From: Symsagittifera roscoffensis
Lineage: Eukaryota > Xenacoelomorpha > Acoela > Convolutidae
DNA length: 64,000 nucleotides
Assembly (NCBI RefSeq): GCF_963678635.1
Contig: NC_087063.1
Coordinates: 20,776,701 to 20,840,700, forward strand
Direction of reading: 5' to 3'
Shown: piece after piece, positions 1 through 13,560 of the stretch
Layout of the letters: every line of letters starts with the position of its first letter
Numbering within the stretch: position 1 is the first letter of the stretch
The notes under the pieces: generated by a model
The model's input: the letters and a program-made list of their open reading frames with translations, nothing else
Databases searched by the model: none
What the model was told of the DNA's origin: nothing
Position numbers and translations under genes: made by a program

Positions 1-700
1 GGTTAAATTTTTTTTTAATGTTTTTGTCACTCTTTCGTCTGAACAGGCGCCAGGCGCGATCTCGGATTTGTCGAGGAGGGGGAGAGGGGGACTTTCAAAA
101 AAAATTCCCAAATCACTAAAAAGTCTGATTTTGAAAAAAACTTTCTGTACCGCAGGCAAGTTTGCAAAAAAATTAGGCCAAAAGCGTTTTTATGCATTTT
201 TTGAAAAAATTTGGCCACTTAATCGCGTTTTATCGGCACGCGCTCTTTCTAAATCTTCAGTAAGGCTTGGCCCCGAAAGCGACTTTAAAAAAGTTTAAGG
301 TTAGTCAGCCAAAATGTATATCTCAAAATAGTACAAAGGGGGGGGGGGGGACATTTGGGTCAGCGGAGATTTAATCCGTCTTAGAAATCGTTCCAATTTA
401 GTTGAAAGAAGCTTATTTGCCATAACTGATTTGTTGCAAGGAGCAAAACATATCTTTTTGTACTTTATATGCCGTGTGGGGGGTTGATTTTCATTTAAAA
501 AATTCAAATTTTAGAAAAAAAAGATTTCATTGTGTTTTATTTCATTTAATTTTTAATGTTATTACTGCTGCAGAAACCTCAAATAGCAGTCGGAACATTC
601 AGGGTTTTGCACTCATGCGAGCAGTTTTGTCTGTTTCAACTTCACTTTGTTCCAATTTACTTGCATCACTTCAAATAAATGCTTAACGAATAAAATTAGA

Positions 701-990
701 CAAAAATCATGCGTTAAAAAGTAGTCGCATGTTTGTTGTTAAATTATTCAATGAGATTATTAGTATTAACCAATCAAATCTTTTTAATTTATTCGCAATT
801 ATTGTGGCTACCGGTTTGCGAAAATTTAAAGATGTTTATGTTCCAATCAAATTTTTGCAAAAAATCATGCGTTAAAAAGTAGTCGCACATTTGTTGTTAA
901 TTTATTCAATGAGATTAATAGTATCCACCAATCAAATCTTTTTAATTTGTTCGCAATTATTGCGGCTACTGGTTTGCGAAATTTGAAGGA
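701..990. repeat. Direct duplication of ~130 bp, two copies
   Basis: Copies at about 701-833 and 859-990 share the segments ATCATGCGTTAAAAAGTAG, CAATCAAATCTTTTTAATTT and GGTTTGCGAAA in the same order. They differ by scattered substitutions and small indels, so the duplication is not recent. Confidence 0.7.
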
Positions 991-1510
991 TTATTGGCCA
1001 AAAAATTTTGTGACGAATTGCTTTAATTAGTTGAAACCGGGGATATTTAGTTTTTTCGACTATCCCTCCCGTTGACCCCCTGAAACTAACCTGACGTCCT
1101 CTTTTTTTGGGATGTAGATGCGACATAACTTCCTTCATTTGAAGATATTTGACTCGAGGAGGTAAATTTGGATAAGCTCATTTCAAACAAAATCTGAAAA
1201 AGTGAATTTTTAACAACAAAGACCAATTAGTCAAGATACGAAGTAATGTATAAATAAATATGAATTTAACAAGTTTTCAGTCAGGCGTTATCATGTCTGC
1301 GGCAGGCATGAACATGTTTCACTCAGGTCTGATCATGTAAGATCCAGGTACGACCATGTCTGTAGAAAAATATGCATGCTCACTTGTGAACAGCCCTGCA
1401 TAATGGGGGAACAGTCCTGAGAATATTCTGTCCCCTGCTAAATGGATGATCAGCCGTGAAATTGCACAAAAAGTTCAGTACGGGATAGTTAAAGGAATAC
1501 CGTGGACGTA

Positions 1511-1557
1511 CTGCCAGGAACTTTCAAATTCCATAACAACCTTTGAATTCCTGGCAG
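1511..1557. repeat. Short inverted repeat (hairpin)
   Basis: CTGCCAGGAA at 1511-1520 is perfectly complementary to TTCCTGGCAG at 1548-1557, with TTCAAA/TTTGAA also facing each other inside. No promoter or gene context explains it; it may be a MITE remnant. Confidence 0.5.
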
Positions 1558-1872
1558 AAGCCATCCGGGAACCTTGTCAGGGAATCTAAGTAATGTTGTA
1601 GAACATTTGAAAAATGCGCTTAAAGTCTGCAGTTTTCATAATAGCAATCGACGGAAAGGTTAAAGCCTCGGAATGATTTAATATGAAATAAAAAATCCTT
1701 GAAAGCCACGCCTAGGGACCTGCTAATCAACTTTTTAGGAAATCCAAGAAATCAAGGTTTCACAATTTTTGAAAACTACGAAGGTTGCAACCTTATTGAT
1801 ATCGAAATGTCCTCATGCCAAAAAAAAATTTCATTTTTTTTTGCGCGCAAAATGTACATTTTGGTCTAAAAC

Positions 1873-4800
1873 AACACCCACACTCAACTTTTCATTCAAA
1901 AGAATCAAGATCCTAATCTGCGGCTTGCGTAGAGCCATATTTAATGTTTTTGAGCTTGCAAAAAACAAAATAAATCTTACCTGTCGAAAAAATAGCCCAT
2001 ATTTTTCAAACACACAGTGTTTCACGGTAGAAGTTTTCTAGATATATACACAGCATGTTAGCTTTCTTTAAAAAGTCTCAAGTTAAAATTTATTTTAGTT
2101 GAAGGGTATATTTCCAAATTCAGTTTTTTTGTGGTGTTCTTGCCATTTAATTAGTGGTTTTTCTACTAACCCTGTTTAACTTATGAGAAAATTTTTGAAA
2201 TTTATCAGAAATTTTTTGGTTGATAGTTTTTCGGAAATCCTTTAGCACATTTTAGTCTTCACCAAAAAAAAACTGGCAGTCTTGTGCGTCCGACATGCAT
2301 TCAACCTCAGGTTTGTTCTAATTTGGGGACAGTTTATAGGTGTACCGCAGTGTGGGTAGCAGGGCAGAAACCATAAATTGGAGGTATATTTCGGCCTATC
2401 CTATTCATATAAATATTTAGGTTATATCCTGATGTTTTGGGCAAAGTTGCGCCTAGTCAAGGGTTGGATGCCCTGCTTAGTTTCTGAAACTTCTGGGGGT
2501 GTAAAGGGGAGAACTTTGGGCGGATGTCTTCATCTACTGCTTTTTGCAAACGATTGGTGTCAATATTTTTTTTACACATGATTTGAAAACCTTTTTTATG
2601 AACGCTTATAGGTGATGTAAATCGTTCAAAGAGTCACACTCAACTTTTCACTCAAAAGAATCAAGATCCTAATCTGCGGCTTGCGTAGAGCCATATTTAT
2701 TGTTTTTGAGCTTGCAAAAGGCAAAATATAATTTACCTGTCAAAAAATTGCCCATATATTTCAAACACACAGTGTTTCACGGTAGAAGTTTTCTAGATAT
2801 ATACACAGCAGTTTAGCTTTCTTAAAAAAAGTCTCAAGTTAAAATTTATTTTAATTGAAGGGTATATTTCCAAATTCAGTTTTTTTGTGGTACTTTTGCC
2901 ATTTAATTAGTGGTTTTTCTTTTAACCCCGATTAATTTATGAGAAAATTTTTGAAATTTATCAGAAATTTTTTGGTTGATAGTTTTTCGGAAATCCATTG
3001 GAACATTTTAGTTTTCACCAAAAAAAAAACTGGCAGTCTTGTGCGTCCGACATCCATTCAGCCTCAGGTTTGTTCTAATTTGGGGACATTTCATAAGTGT
3101 ACCGCAGTGTGGGTAGCAGGGCAGAAAGCATAGTTTCGAGGTATATTTCGGCCTATCCTATTCATATAAATATTTAAGTTATATCCTGATGTTTTTGGGC
3201 AAAGTTGCGCCTAGTCAAGGGTTGGATGCGCTGTTTAGTTTCTAAAACTTCTGGGGGTGTTAAGGGGAGAACTTTGGACGGTTGTCTTCATCTACTGCTT
3301 ATTGCAAACGATTGGTGTCATTATTTTTTTTACACATGATTTGAATTTATTTGTTATGAACGCTTATAGGTGATGTAAATCGTTCAAAGAGTCACACTCA
3401 ACTTTTCACTCAAAAGAATCAAGATCCTAATCTGCGGCTTGCGTAGAGCCATATTTACTGTTTTTGAGCTTGCAAAAAGCAAAATAAATTTTACCTGTCA
3501 AAAAATTGCCCATATATTTCAAATACACAGTGTTTCACGGTAGAAGTTTTCTAGATATATACACAGCACTTTAGCTTTCTTTAAAAAAATCTCAAGTTAA
3601 AATTTATTTTTATTGAAGGGTATATTTCCAAATTCAGTTTTTTTGTGGTGTTTTTGCCATTTAATTAGTCGTTTTTCTATTAACCCTGTTTAATTTATGA
3701 GAAAATTTTTGAAATTTATCAGAAATTTTTTGGTTGATAGTTTTTCGGAAATCCATTGGAACATTTTAGTTTTCACCAAAAAAAAACTGGCAGTCTTGTG
3801 CGTCCGACATGCATTCAGCCTCAGGTTTGTTCTAATTTGGGGACATTTTATCAGTGTACCGCAGTGTTGGTAGCAGGGCAGAAAGCATAGTTTCGAGGTA
3901 TATTTCGGCCTATCCTATTCATATAAATATTTAGGTTATGCCCTGATGTTTTCGGGCAAAGTTGCGCCTAGTCAAGGGTTGGATGCCCTGTTTAGTTTCT
4001 GAAACTTCTGGGGGTGTTAAGGGGAGAACTTTGGGCGGATGTCTTCATCTACTGCTTTTTGCAAACGATTGGTGTCAATATTTTTTTTACACATGATTTG
4101 AATTTATTTGTTATGAACGCTTATAGGTGATGTAAATCGTTCAAAGAGTCACACTCAACTTTTCACTCAAAAGAATCAAGATCCTAATCTGCGGCTTGCG
4201 TAGAGCCATATTTATTGTTTTTGAGCTTGCAAAAGGCAAAATAAATTTTACCTGTCAAAACAATTGCCCATATTTTTCAAACACACAGTGTTTCACGGTA
4301 GAAGTTTTCTAGATATATACACAGCAGTTTAGCTTTCTTAAAAAAAAGTCTCAAGTTAAAATTTATTTTAATTGAAGGGTATATTTCCAAATTCAGTTTT
4401 TTTGTGGTGTTTTTGCCATTTAATTAGTGGTTTTTCTATTAACCCTGCTTAATTTATGAGAAAATTTTCGAAATTTATCAGAAATTTTTTGGTTGATAGT
4501 TTTTCGGAAATCCATTGGAACATTTTAGTTTTCACCAAAAAAAAACTGGCAGTCTTGTGCGTCCGACATGCATTCAGCCTCAGGTTTGTTCTAATTTGGG
4601 GACATTTTATAGGTGTACCGCAGTGTGGGTAGCAGGGCAGAAAGCATAGTTTCGAGGTATATTTCGGCCTATCCTATTCATATAAATATTTAAGTTATAT
4701 CCTGATGTTTTTGGGCAAAGTTGCGCCTAGTCAAGGGTTGGATGCGCTGTTTAGTTTCTAAAACTTCTGGGGGTGTTAAGGGGAGAACTTTGGACGGTTG

Positions 4801-7800
4801 TCTTCATCTACTGCTTATTGCAAACGATTGGTGTCATTATTTTTTTTACACATGATTTGAATTTATTTGTTATGAACGCTTATAGGTGATGTAAATCGTT
4901 CAAAGAGTCACACTCAACTTTTCACTCAAAAGAATCAAGATCCTAATCTGCGGCTTGCGTAGAGCCATATTTATTGTTTTTGAGCTTGCAAAAGGCAAAA
5001 TAAATTTTACCTGTCAAAAAATTGCTCATATTTTTCAAATACACAGTGTTTCACGGTAGAAGTTTTCTAGATATATACACAGCACTTTAGCTTTCTTTAA
5101 AAAAGTCTCAAGTTAAAATTTATTTTTATTGAAGGGTATATTTCCAAATTCAGTTTTTTTGTGGTGTTTTTGCCATTTAATTAGTAGTTTTTCTATTAAC
5201 CCTGTTTAATTTATGAGAAAATTTTTGAAATTTATCAGAAATTTTTTGGTTGATAGTTTTTCGGAAATCCATTGGAACATTTTAGTTTTCACCAAAAAAA
5301 AACTGGCAGTCTTGTGCGTCCGACATGCATTCAGCCTCAGGTTTGTTCTAATTTGGGGACATTTTATCAGTGTACCGTAGTGTTGGTAGCAGGGCAGAAA
5401 GCATAGTTTCGAGGTATATTTCGGCCTATCCTATTCATATAAATATTTAGGTTATGCCCTGATGTTTTCGGGCAAAGTTGCGCCTAGTCAAGGGTTGGAT
5501 GCCCTGTTTAGTTTCTGAAACTTCTGGGGGTGTTAAGGGGAGAACTTTGGGCGGATGTCTTCATCTACTGCTTTTTGCAAACGATTGGTGTCAATATTTT
5601 TTTTGCACATGATTTGAATTTATTTGTTATGAACGCTTATAGGTGATGTAAATCGTTCAAAGAGTCACACTCAACTTTTCACTCAAAAGAATCAAGATCC
5701 TAATCTGCGGCTTGCGTAGAGCCATATTTATTGTTTTTGAGCTTGCAAAAGGCAAAATAAATTTTACCTGTCAAAACAATTGCCCATATTTTTCAAACAC
5801 ACAGTGTTTCACGGTAGAAGTTTTCTAGATATATACACAGCAGTTTAGCTTTCTTAAAAAAAGTCTCAAGTTAAAATTTATTTTAATTGAAGGGTATATT
5901 TCCAAATTCAGTTTTTTTGTGGTGTTTTTGCCATTTAATTAGTGGTTTTTCTATTAACCCTGCTTAATTTATGAGAAAATTTTCGAAATTTATCAGAAAT
6001 TTTTTGGTTGATAGTTTTTCGGAAATCCATTGGAACATTTTAGTTTTCACCAAAAAAAAACTGGCAGTCTTGTGCGTCCGACATGCATTCAGCCTCAGGT
6101 TTGTTCTAATTTCGGGACATTTTATAGGTGTACCGCAGTGTGGGTAGCAGGGCAGAAAGCATAGTTTCGAGGTATATTTCGGCCTATCCTATTCATATAA
6201 ATATTTAAGTTATATCCTGATGTTTTTGGGCAAAGTTGCGCCTAGTCAAGGGTTGGATGCGCTGTTTAGTTTCTAAAACTTCTGGGGGTGTTAAGGGGAG
6301 AACTTTGGACGGTTGTCTTCATCTACTGCTTATTGCAAACGATTGGTGTCATTATTTTTTTTACACATGATTTGAATTTATTTGTTATGAACGCTTATAG
6401 GTGATGTAAATCGTTCAAAGAGTCACACTCAACTTTTCACTCAAAAGAATCAAGATCCTAATCTGCGGCTTGCGTAGAGCCATATTTATTGTTTTTGAGC
6501 TTGCAAAAGGCAAAATAAATTTTACCTGTCAAAAAATTGCCCATATATTTCAAATACACAGTATTTCACGGTAGAAGTTTTCTAGATATATACACAGCAC
6601 TTTAGCTTTCTTTAAAAAAGTCTCAAGTTAAAATTTATTTTTATTGAAGGGTATATTTCCAAATTCAGTTTTTTTGTGGTGTTTTTGCCATTTAATTAGT
6701 GGTTTTTCTATTAACCCTGTTTAATTTATGAGAAAGTTTTTGAAATTTATCAGAAATTTTTTGGTTGATAGTTTTTCGGAAATCCATTGGAACATTTTAG
6801 TTTTCACCAAAAAAAACTGGCAGTCTTGTGCGTCCGACATGCATTCAGCCTCAGGTTTGTTCTAATTTGGGGACATTTAATCAGTGTACCGCAGTGTTGG
6901 TAGCAGGGCAGAAAGCATAGTTTCGAGGTATATTTCGGCCTATCCTATTCATATAAATATTTAGGTTATGCCCTGATGTTTTTGGGCAAAGTTGCGCCTA
7001 GTCAAGGGTTGGATGCCCTGTTTAGTTTCTGAAACTTCTGGGGGTGTTAAGGGGAGAACTTTGGGCGGATGTCTTCATCTACTGCTTTTTGCAAACGATT
7101 GGTGTCAATATTTTTTTACACATGATTTGAAAACCTTTTTTATGAACGCTTATAGGTGATGTAAATCGTTCAAATAGTCACAATCAACTTTTCACTCAAA
7201 AGAATCAAGATCCTAATCTTCGGCTTGCGTAGAGCCATATTTATTGTTTTTGAGCTTGCAAAAGGCAAAATAAATTTTACCTGTCAAAACAATTGCCCAT
7301 ATTTTTCAAACACACAGTGTTTCACGGTAGAAGTTTTCTAGATATATACACAGCAGTTTGGCTTTCTTAAAAAAAGTCTCAAGTTAAAATTTATTTTAAT
7401 TGAAGGGTTTATTTCCAAATTCAGTTTTTTTGTGGTGTTTTTGCCATTTAATTAGTGGTTTTTCTATTAACCCTGCTTAATTTATGAGAAAATTTTCGAA
7501 ATTTATCAGAAATTTTTTGGTTGATAGTTTTTCGGAAATCCATTGGAACATTTTAGTTTTCACCAAAAAAAAAACTGGCAGTCTTGTGCGTCCGACATGC
7601 ATTCAGCCTCAGGTTTGTTCTAATTTGGGGACATTTTATAGGTGTACCGCAGTGTGGGTAGCAGGGCAGAAAGCATAGTTTCGAGGTATATTTCGGCCTA
7701 TCCTATTCATATAAATATTTAAGTTATATCCTGATGTTTTTGGGCAAAGTTGCGCCTAGTCAAGGGTTGGATGCCCTGTTTAGTTTCTAAAACTTCTGGG

Positions 7801-10800
7801 GGTGTTAAGGGGAGAACTTTGGACGGTTGTCTTCATCTACTGCTTATTGCAAACGATTGGTGTCAATATTTTTTTTACACATGATTTGAATTTATTTGTT
7901 ATGAACGCTTATAGGTGATGTAAATCGTTCAAAGAGTCACACTCAACTTTTCACTCAAAAGAATCAAGATCCTAATCTGCGGCTTGCGTAAAGCCATATT
8001 TATTGTTTTTGAGCTTGCAAAAGGCAAAATAAATTTTACCTGTCAAAAAATTGCCCATATTTTTCAAATACACAGTGTTTCACGGTAGAAGTTTTCTAGA
8101 TATATACACAGCACTTTAGCTTTCTTTAAAAAAGTCACAAGTTAAAATTTATTTTTATTGAAGGGTAAATTTCGAAATTCAGTTTTTTTGTGGTGTTTTT
8201 GCCATTTAATTAGTGGTTTTTCTATTAACCCTGTTTAATTTATGAGAAAATTTTTGAAATTTATCAGAAATTTGTTGGTTGATAGTTTTTCGGAAATCCA
8301 TTGGAACATTTTAGTTTTCACCAAAAAAAACTGGCAGTTTTGTGCGTCCGACATGCATTCAGCCTCAGGTTTGTTCTAATTTGGGGACATTTTATCAGTG
8401 TACCGCAGTGTTGGTAGCAGGGCAGAAAGCATAGTTTCGAGGTATATTTCGGCCTATCCTATTCATATAAATATTTAGGTTATGCCCTGATGTTTTTGGG
8501 CAAAGTTGCGCCTAGTCAAGGTTTGGATGCCCTGTTTAGTTTCTGAAACTTCTGGGGGTGTTAAGGGGAAAACTTTGGGCGGATGTCTTCATCTACTGCT
8601 TTTTGCAAACGATTGGTGTCAATATTTTTTTACACATGATTTGAAAACCTTTTTTATGAACGCTTATAGGTGATGTAAATCGTTCAAAGAGTCACACTCA
8701 ACTTTTCACTCAAAAGAATCAAGATCCTAATCTGCGGCTTGCGTAGAGCCATATTTATTGTTTTTGAGCTTGCAAAAGGCAAAATAAATTTCACCTGTCA
8801 AAACAATTGCCCATATTTTTCAAACACACAGTGTTTCACGGTAGAAGTTTTCTAGATATATACACAGCAGTTTAGCTTTCTTAAAAAAAGTCTCAAGTTA
8901 AAATTTATTTTAATTGAAGGGTATATTTCCAAATTCAGTTTTTTTGTGGTGTTTTTGCCATTTAATTAGTGGTTTTCCTATTAACCCTGCTTAATTTATG
9001 AGAAAATTTTCGAAATTTATCAGAAATTTTTTGGTTGATAGTTTTTCGGAAATCCATTGGAACATTTTAGTTTTCACCAAAAAAAAAACTGGCAGTCTTG
9101 TGCGTCCGACATGCATTCAGCCTCAGGTTTGTTCTAATTTGGGGACATTTTATAGGTGTACCGCAGTGTGGGTAGCAGGGCAGAAAGCATAGTTTCGAGG
9201 TATATTTCGGCCTATCCTATTCATATAAATATTTAAGTTATATCCTGATGTTTTTGGGCAAAGTTGCGCCTAGTCAAGGGTTGGATGCCCTGTTTAGTTT
9301 CTAAAACTTCTGGGGGTGTTAAGGGGAGAACTTTGGACGGTTGTCTTCATCTACTGCTTATTGCAAACGATTGGAGTCAATATTTTTTTTACACATGATT
9401 TGAATTTATTTGTTATGAACGCTTATAGGTGATGTAAATCGTTCAAAGAGTCACACTCAACTTTTCACTCAAAAGAATCAAGATCCTAATCTGCGGCTTG
9501 CGTAGAGCCATATTTATTGTTTTTGAGCTTGCAAAAGGCAAAATAAATTTTACCTGTCAAAAAATTGCTCATATTTTTCAAATACACAGTGTTTCACGGT
9601 AGAAGTTTTCTAGATATATACACAGCACTTTAGCTTTCTTTAAAAAAGTCACAAGTTAAAATTTATTTTTATTGAAGGGTATATTTCGAAATTCAGTTTT
9701 TTTGTGGTGTTTTTGCCATTTAATTAGTGGTTTTTCTATTAACTTTGTTTAATTTATGAGAAAATTTTTGAAATTTATCAGAAATTTTTTGGTTGATAGT
9801 TTTTCGGAAATCCATTGGAACATTTTAGTTTTCACCAAAAAAAACTGGCAGTCTTGTGCGTCCGACATGCATTCAGCCTCAGGTTTGTTCTAATTTGGGG
9901 ACATTTTATCAGTGTACCGCAGTGTTGGTAGCAGGGCAGAAAGCATAGTTTCGAGGTATATTTCGGTCTATCCTATTCATATAAATTTTTAGGTTTTGTC
10001 TTGATGTTTTGGGCAAAGTTGTGCTTAGTCAAGGGTTGGATGCCCTGTTTAGTTTCTTAAATTTTTGGGGGTGCTAAGGGGAGAACTTTGTGCGGATGTT
10101 TTCATCTACTGCTTTTTGCTATCGATTGGTGTTTTTATTTTTTTTATATATGATTTGAAATTCTTTTTTATGAACGCTTATAGGTGATGTAAATCGTTCA
10201 AAGAGTCACACTCAATTTTTCACTCAAAAGAATCAAGATCCTAACCTGCGGCTTGTGTAGAGCCATATTTATTGTTTTTGAGTTTGCTTAAGGCAAACTA
10301 AATTTTACCTGTCAAAACAATTGCCCATATATTTCAAATACACAGTGTTTCACGGTAGAAGTTTTCTAGATATATACACAGCACTTTAGCTTTCTTAAAA
10401 AAAGTCAAGTTAAAATTTATTTTAATTGAAGGGTATATTTCCAAATTCAGTTTTTTTGTGGTGTTTTTGCCATTTAATTAGTGGTTTTTCTATTAACCCT
10501 GCTTAATTTATGAGAAAATTTTTGAAATTTATCAGAAATTTTTTGGTTGATAGTTTTTCGGAAATCCATTGGAACATTTTAGTTTTCACCAAAAAAAACT
10601 GGCAGTCTTGTGCGTCCGACATGCATTCAGCCTCAGGTTTGTTCTAATTTGGGGACATTTTATCAGTGTACCGCAGTGTTGGTAGCAGGGCAGAAAGCAT
10701 AGTTTCGAGGTATATTTCGGCCTATCCTATTCATATAAATATTTAGGTTATGCCCTGATGTTTTCGGGCAAAGTTGCGCCTAGTCAAGGGTTGGATGCCC

Positions 10801-10966
10801 TGTTTAGTTTCTGAAATTTCTAGGGGTATTAAGGGGAGAACTTTGCGCGGATGTTTTCATCTACTGCTTTTTGCAAACGATTGGTGTCAATATTTTTTTT
10901 ACACATGATTTCAAATTCCTTTTTATGAACGCTTATAGGTGATGTTAATCGTTCAAAGAGCCACAC
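1873..10966. repeat. Satellite array: twelve ~757-bp units with A/B higher-order structure
   Basis: Units begin near 1873, 2635, 3393, 4150, 4909, 5666, 6424, 7179, 7939, 8693, 9452 and 10208, a period of about 757 bp. Each starts with CACTCAACTTTTCACTCAAA and ends with CGTTCAAAGAGTCA. Units 2 to 11 alternate between two variants. One carries CAGCAGTTT, TCTAAAAC, GGACGGTTG and CTTATTGC; the other carries CAGCACTTT, TCTGAAAC, GGGCGGATG and CTTTTTGC. The true period of the core is therefore ~1514 bp. The edge units are more diverged. A 64-aa open frame recurs in some units, but others break it, so it looks incidental. Confidence 0.93.
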
Positions 10967-12479
10967 TAGTTTGCTTCTTATAAAATTTGTTCAAGTCCAT
11001 CTTTATAAATTTTAAGATGTTGACTAGTTGCTGGCGGGCGGTCCACGATAAGTATGGTAAAAATGGAGATGGCTTCTCGGCAAGTGTCCTCAGGACAAAT
11101 TGAGAGGAAAGTAGTTTGTGGTAAATTTTGACAATAAGTTATTCACACTCTGAATTTAGGTGGTCAATGGGGCTTAACCTAAAATACCCAGTAATTATCT
11201 GCAAAGCTGCTTTCGCGCTATTTGAATCTAACTTATGGACGTGTTACTAGCATCGTGAGACCAAGCTAGACAGGCAAAGTCTAGGTTTGGTCGTGATGAA
11301 GTTTTGTAAATACTAGTTGAAGTCTCTTCCGACTGACCCCAGTTTAAAGCATACAGCGCCTTCTGGACCAATATTCTGCGCAGGGTTTTGCTTGCTGTGC
11401 GTTTGCAATGATTGACAAAATTGAGGGAAGGGTCGAAAAAAACACCAATTTTTTTTGGAATGCATTAAAACCGATAAAAACGTTTCACAAATTGTATTCT
11501 TGGGTTAGAATTAAACTCTCAACTATGAGACGTGAAAGACTTACAAAGTTTATTGTTAAGTAAAAATTGAGTGATCTGCTAGTAAAAAAAGTGATACAAT
11601 TGGTTTAGATGATTACTTAAAGCAACAGAAGCATGTTTTATGTCGCGTAATTGACCAGAAGGGTAAAAAGCATTGACAAAGGATTGAAACAATGCTTTAC
11701 AACTTGAAACGAAAAAGCGAGAGCAGAACGAACATCGGAGGAAACCTGTAAGTTCGCTCCTGGATGAAGATAAGGCTACCTTGGGTTGCGTTTTGGCTTG
11801 ACATTCGCACAGATAATTTTTAAGTTTTTGAGTTAAACTATCTAGAACCATGGTGTGCATCGACGAGTGCATTTGAGAATTATAAAGCTCTTAAAGCTTA
11901 AAAAGCTATGAGCTTTAAATTTTAAAACTCATAAAATTCAAAATCCGTTCCGGTTGAGATTCTTTGATAAAAAACAATCCAATTTGAGAAATTATTATCA
12001 ATAGGTGATTTTTTTATACGACAAAAAAACTTAAATCGAAAACTAACTTTTGAAACAAATTCGATCCGGTTTTTTATACCGTTTCTAATCAGTGCGCGTA
12101 ATTTGCTTATCTTCTAGCAAATATTTTCAAACCTCACTTCAGAAAAATCAAAACTGCGTATATCAGTGCGAAGTTCCGAATGTTACGATTGACATCTGTT
12201 GTCAAGATAAAAACATTTGAATTTGAAACACTGATAAATCTATAAAAAAGAAAGGTTTTTTTTTTTAGTTTTATCCTACATTCAGAAGATATAAAAAGCA
12301 GACAAACGTTTATAATTTGCAACTGTTAACGCATTAATAAAATTTGGAATGATTTAATTATCTGCTTACCCTTAAATAGGGCGAACTATATCTCGCGTTA
12401 AATTTACCAAATGGCCAATCTGTTAATTTTCAAACATCCGTGACTTTACAATAATATGAGAAGGTAAAAAATTTTCACA
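10967..12479. other. Unique DNA after the satellite, no gene recognised
   Basis: Satellite homology stops within CCACACTAG at about 10967. The rest is AT-rich. A 97-codon minus-strand frame (11579-11872) is Ser/Cys/Phe-rich, resembles no family I know, and has no supporting splice or promoter signal. AGCTTTAAA-type short repeats lie near 11880-11925. Confidence 0.4.
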
Positions 12480-13560
12480 AATTTTTGTCGTCTCTTCAAA
12501 GAAGCTACAAGTTGGGGAAAAACGGAATAACTTCCTTCCTTAAATGTCTTTTAAACTTAGGCTTTTTTAAGTCAAGTCATTGGCGCAATTTTCTGCCAAA
12601 ATCATTCCAACATTTTAGTCTTTTCTGGACATAGTCTCTGCAGAGAAGCTATAAGTTGGAGAAAAGCGGAATATCCGATTTCATTAAATGTCTTGTAAGC
12701 CTAGGCTTTTCTCAGTCATTGGCGCAATATCCTTCCGAAGACTTTTTCGTCTTTTCTGAACGTCGTCTCTACAGAAAAACGATAAGTTGGAGAAAAGCGG
12801 AATACCTCAAGTCCTTACATGTCTTGTAAACTTGTGCGTTTTTCAATCATTTGCGCAATTTTCTTCCAAAATCATTCGCTTATTTTAGTCTTTTCTGAAC
12901 GTAGTCTCTACAGAGAAGCTACAAGTTGGAGAAAAGTGGAATAACTCCCATCCTTAAATGTCCTGTAAACGTAGGCTTTTTTCAGTCATTGGAGCAATTT
13001 CCTTTCGAAATCATTTCTTGGAACTTTTCGTCTTTTCTGAACGTCATCTCTACAGAAAAACGATAAATTGGAGAAAAGCGGAATACCTCAAGTCCTTAAA
13101 TGTCTTGTAAACTTGTGCGTTTTTCAATCATTTGCTCAATTTTCTTCCAAAATCATTCGCACATTTTAGTCTTTTCTGAACGTAGTCTCTACTTAGAGAA
13201 ACTACAAGTTGCAGAAAAGCGGAATACTTAAAGTCCTTCAATGTCTTGTAAACGTGGGCTTTTTTAAGTCATTGGCGCAATTTATTTCCGAAATCATTTG
13301 CACATTTTAGTCTTTTCTGGACATAGTCTCTGCAGAGAAGCTTTAAGTTGAAAAGCGGAATATCTGCTTTCATTAAATGTCTTGTAAACTTGGTCTTTTT
13401 TCAGTCATTGGCGCAATTTCCTTCGGGAATCTTTTCTTGGACATTTAGGTCTTTTCCGAACGTCGTCTCTAGAGAGAAGCTTCTAGTTCTAGAAAAAAGA
13501 AATACCTTATTTCATTAAAGGTCTTGGCCTTTTTTCAGTCATTGCAGCAATTTCCTTCCG
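12480..13560. repeat. Tandem repeat, ~140-bp unit, eight degenerate copies
   Basis: The motif TCTCTACAGAGAAGCTA followed by AAGTTGGAGAAAAGCGGAAT recurs near 12491, 12637, 12765, 12904, 13046, 13185, 13325 and 13463. Each copy then has AAATGTCTTGTAAAC and CAGTCATTGGCGCAATTT. Copies are roughly 75-90% similar. Some copies have AGAAAAACGATAA instead of AGAGAAGCTACAA, suggesting sub-types. No coding role is visible. Confidence 0.85.

Larger units (their letters stand above)
1..1872. other. AT-rich unique DNA, no gene seen
   Basis: No convincing coding sequence in either strand; open frames are short and low-complexity. It contains a direct duplication (701-833 and 859-990), an inverted repeat (1511-1520 with 1548-1557), a G-homopolymer near 341-350, and three or four weak copies of a CATGT-bearing motif around 1285-1375. 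Confidence 0.5.

Noticed and set aside
7484-9192. Recurrent 64-aa open frame in satellite units
   Set aside because: Present only in some units, lost in others through small changes, and has no codon-like conservation; it follows from the high identity of the repeat.
1873-10966. CRISPR-like array
   Set aside because: Units are ~757 bp and homologous throughout, with no short repeat/unique spacer pattern; the DNA is eukaryotic.
11579-11872. 97-codon minus-strand frame
   Set aside because: No family resemblance, no splice or neighbouring exons, and composition compatible with chance; mentioned only under the unique region.
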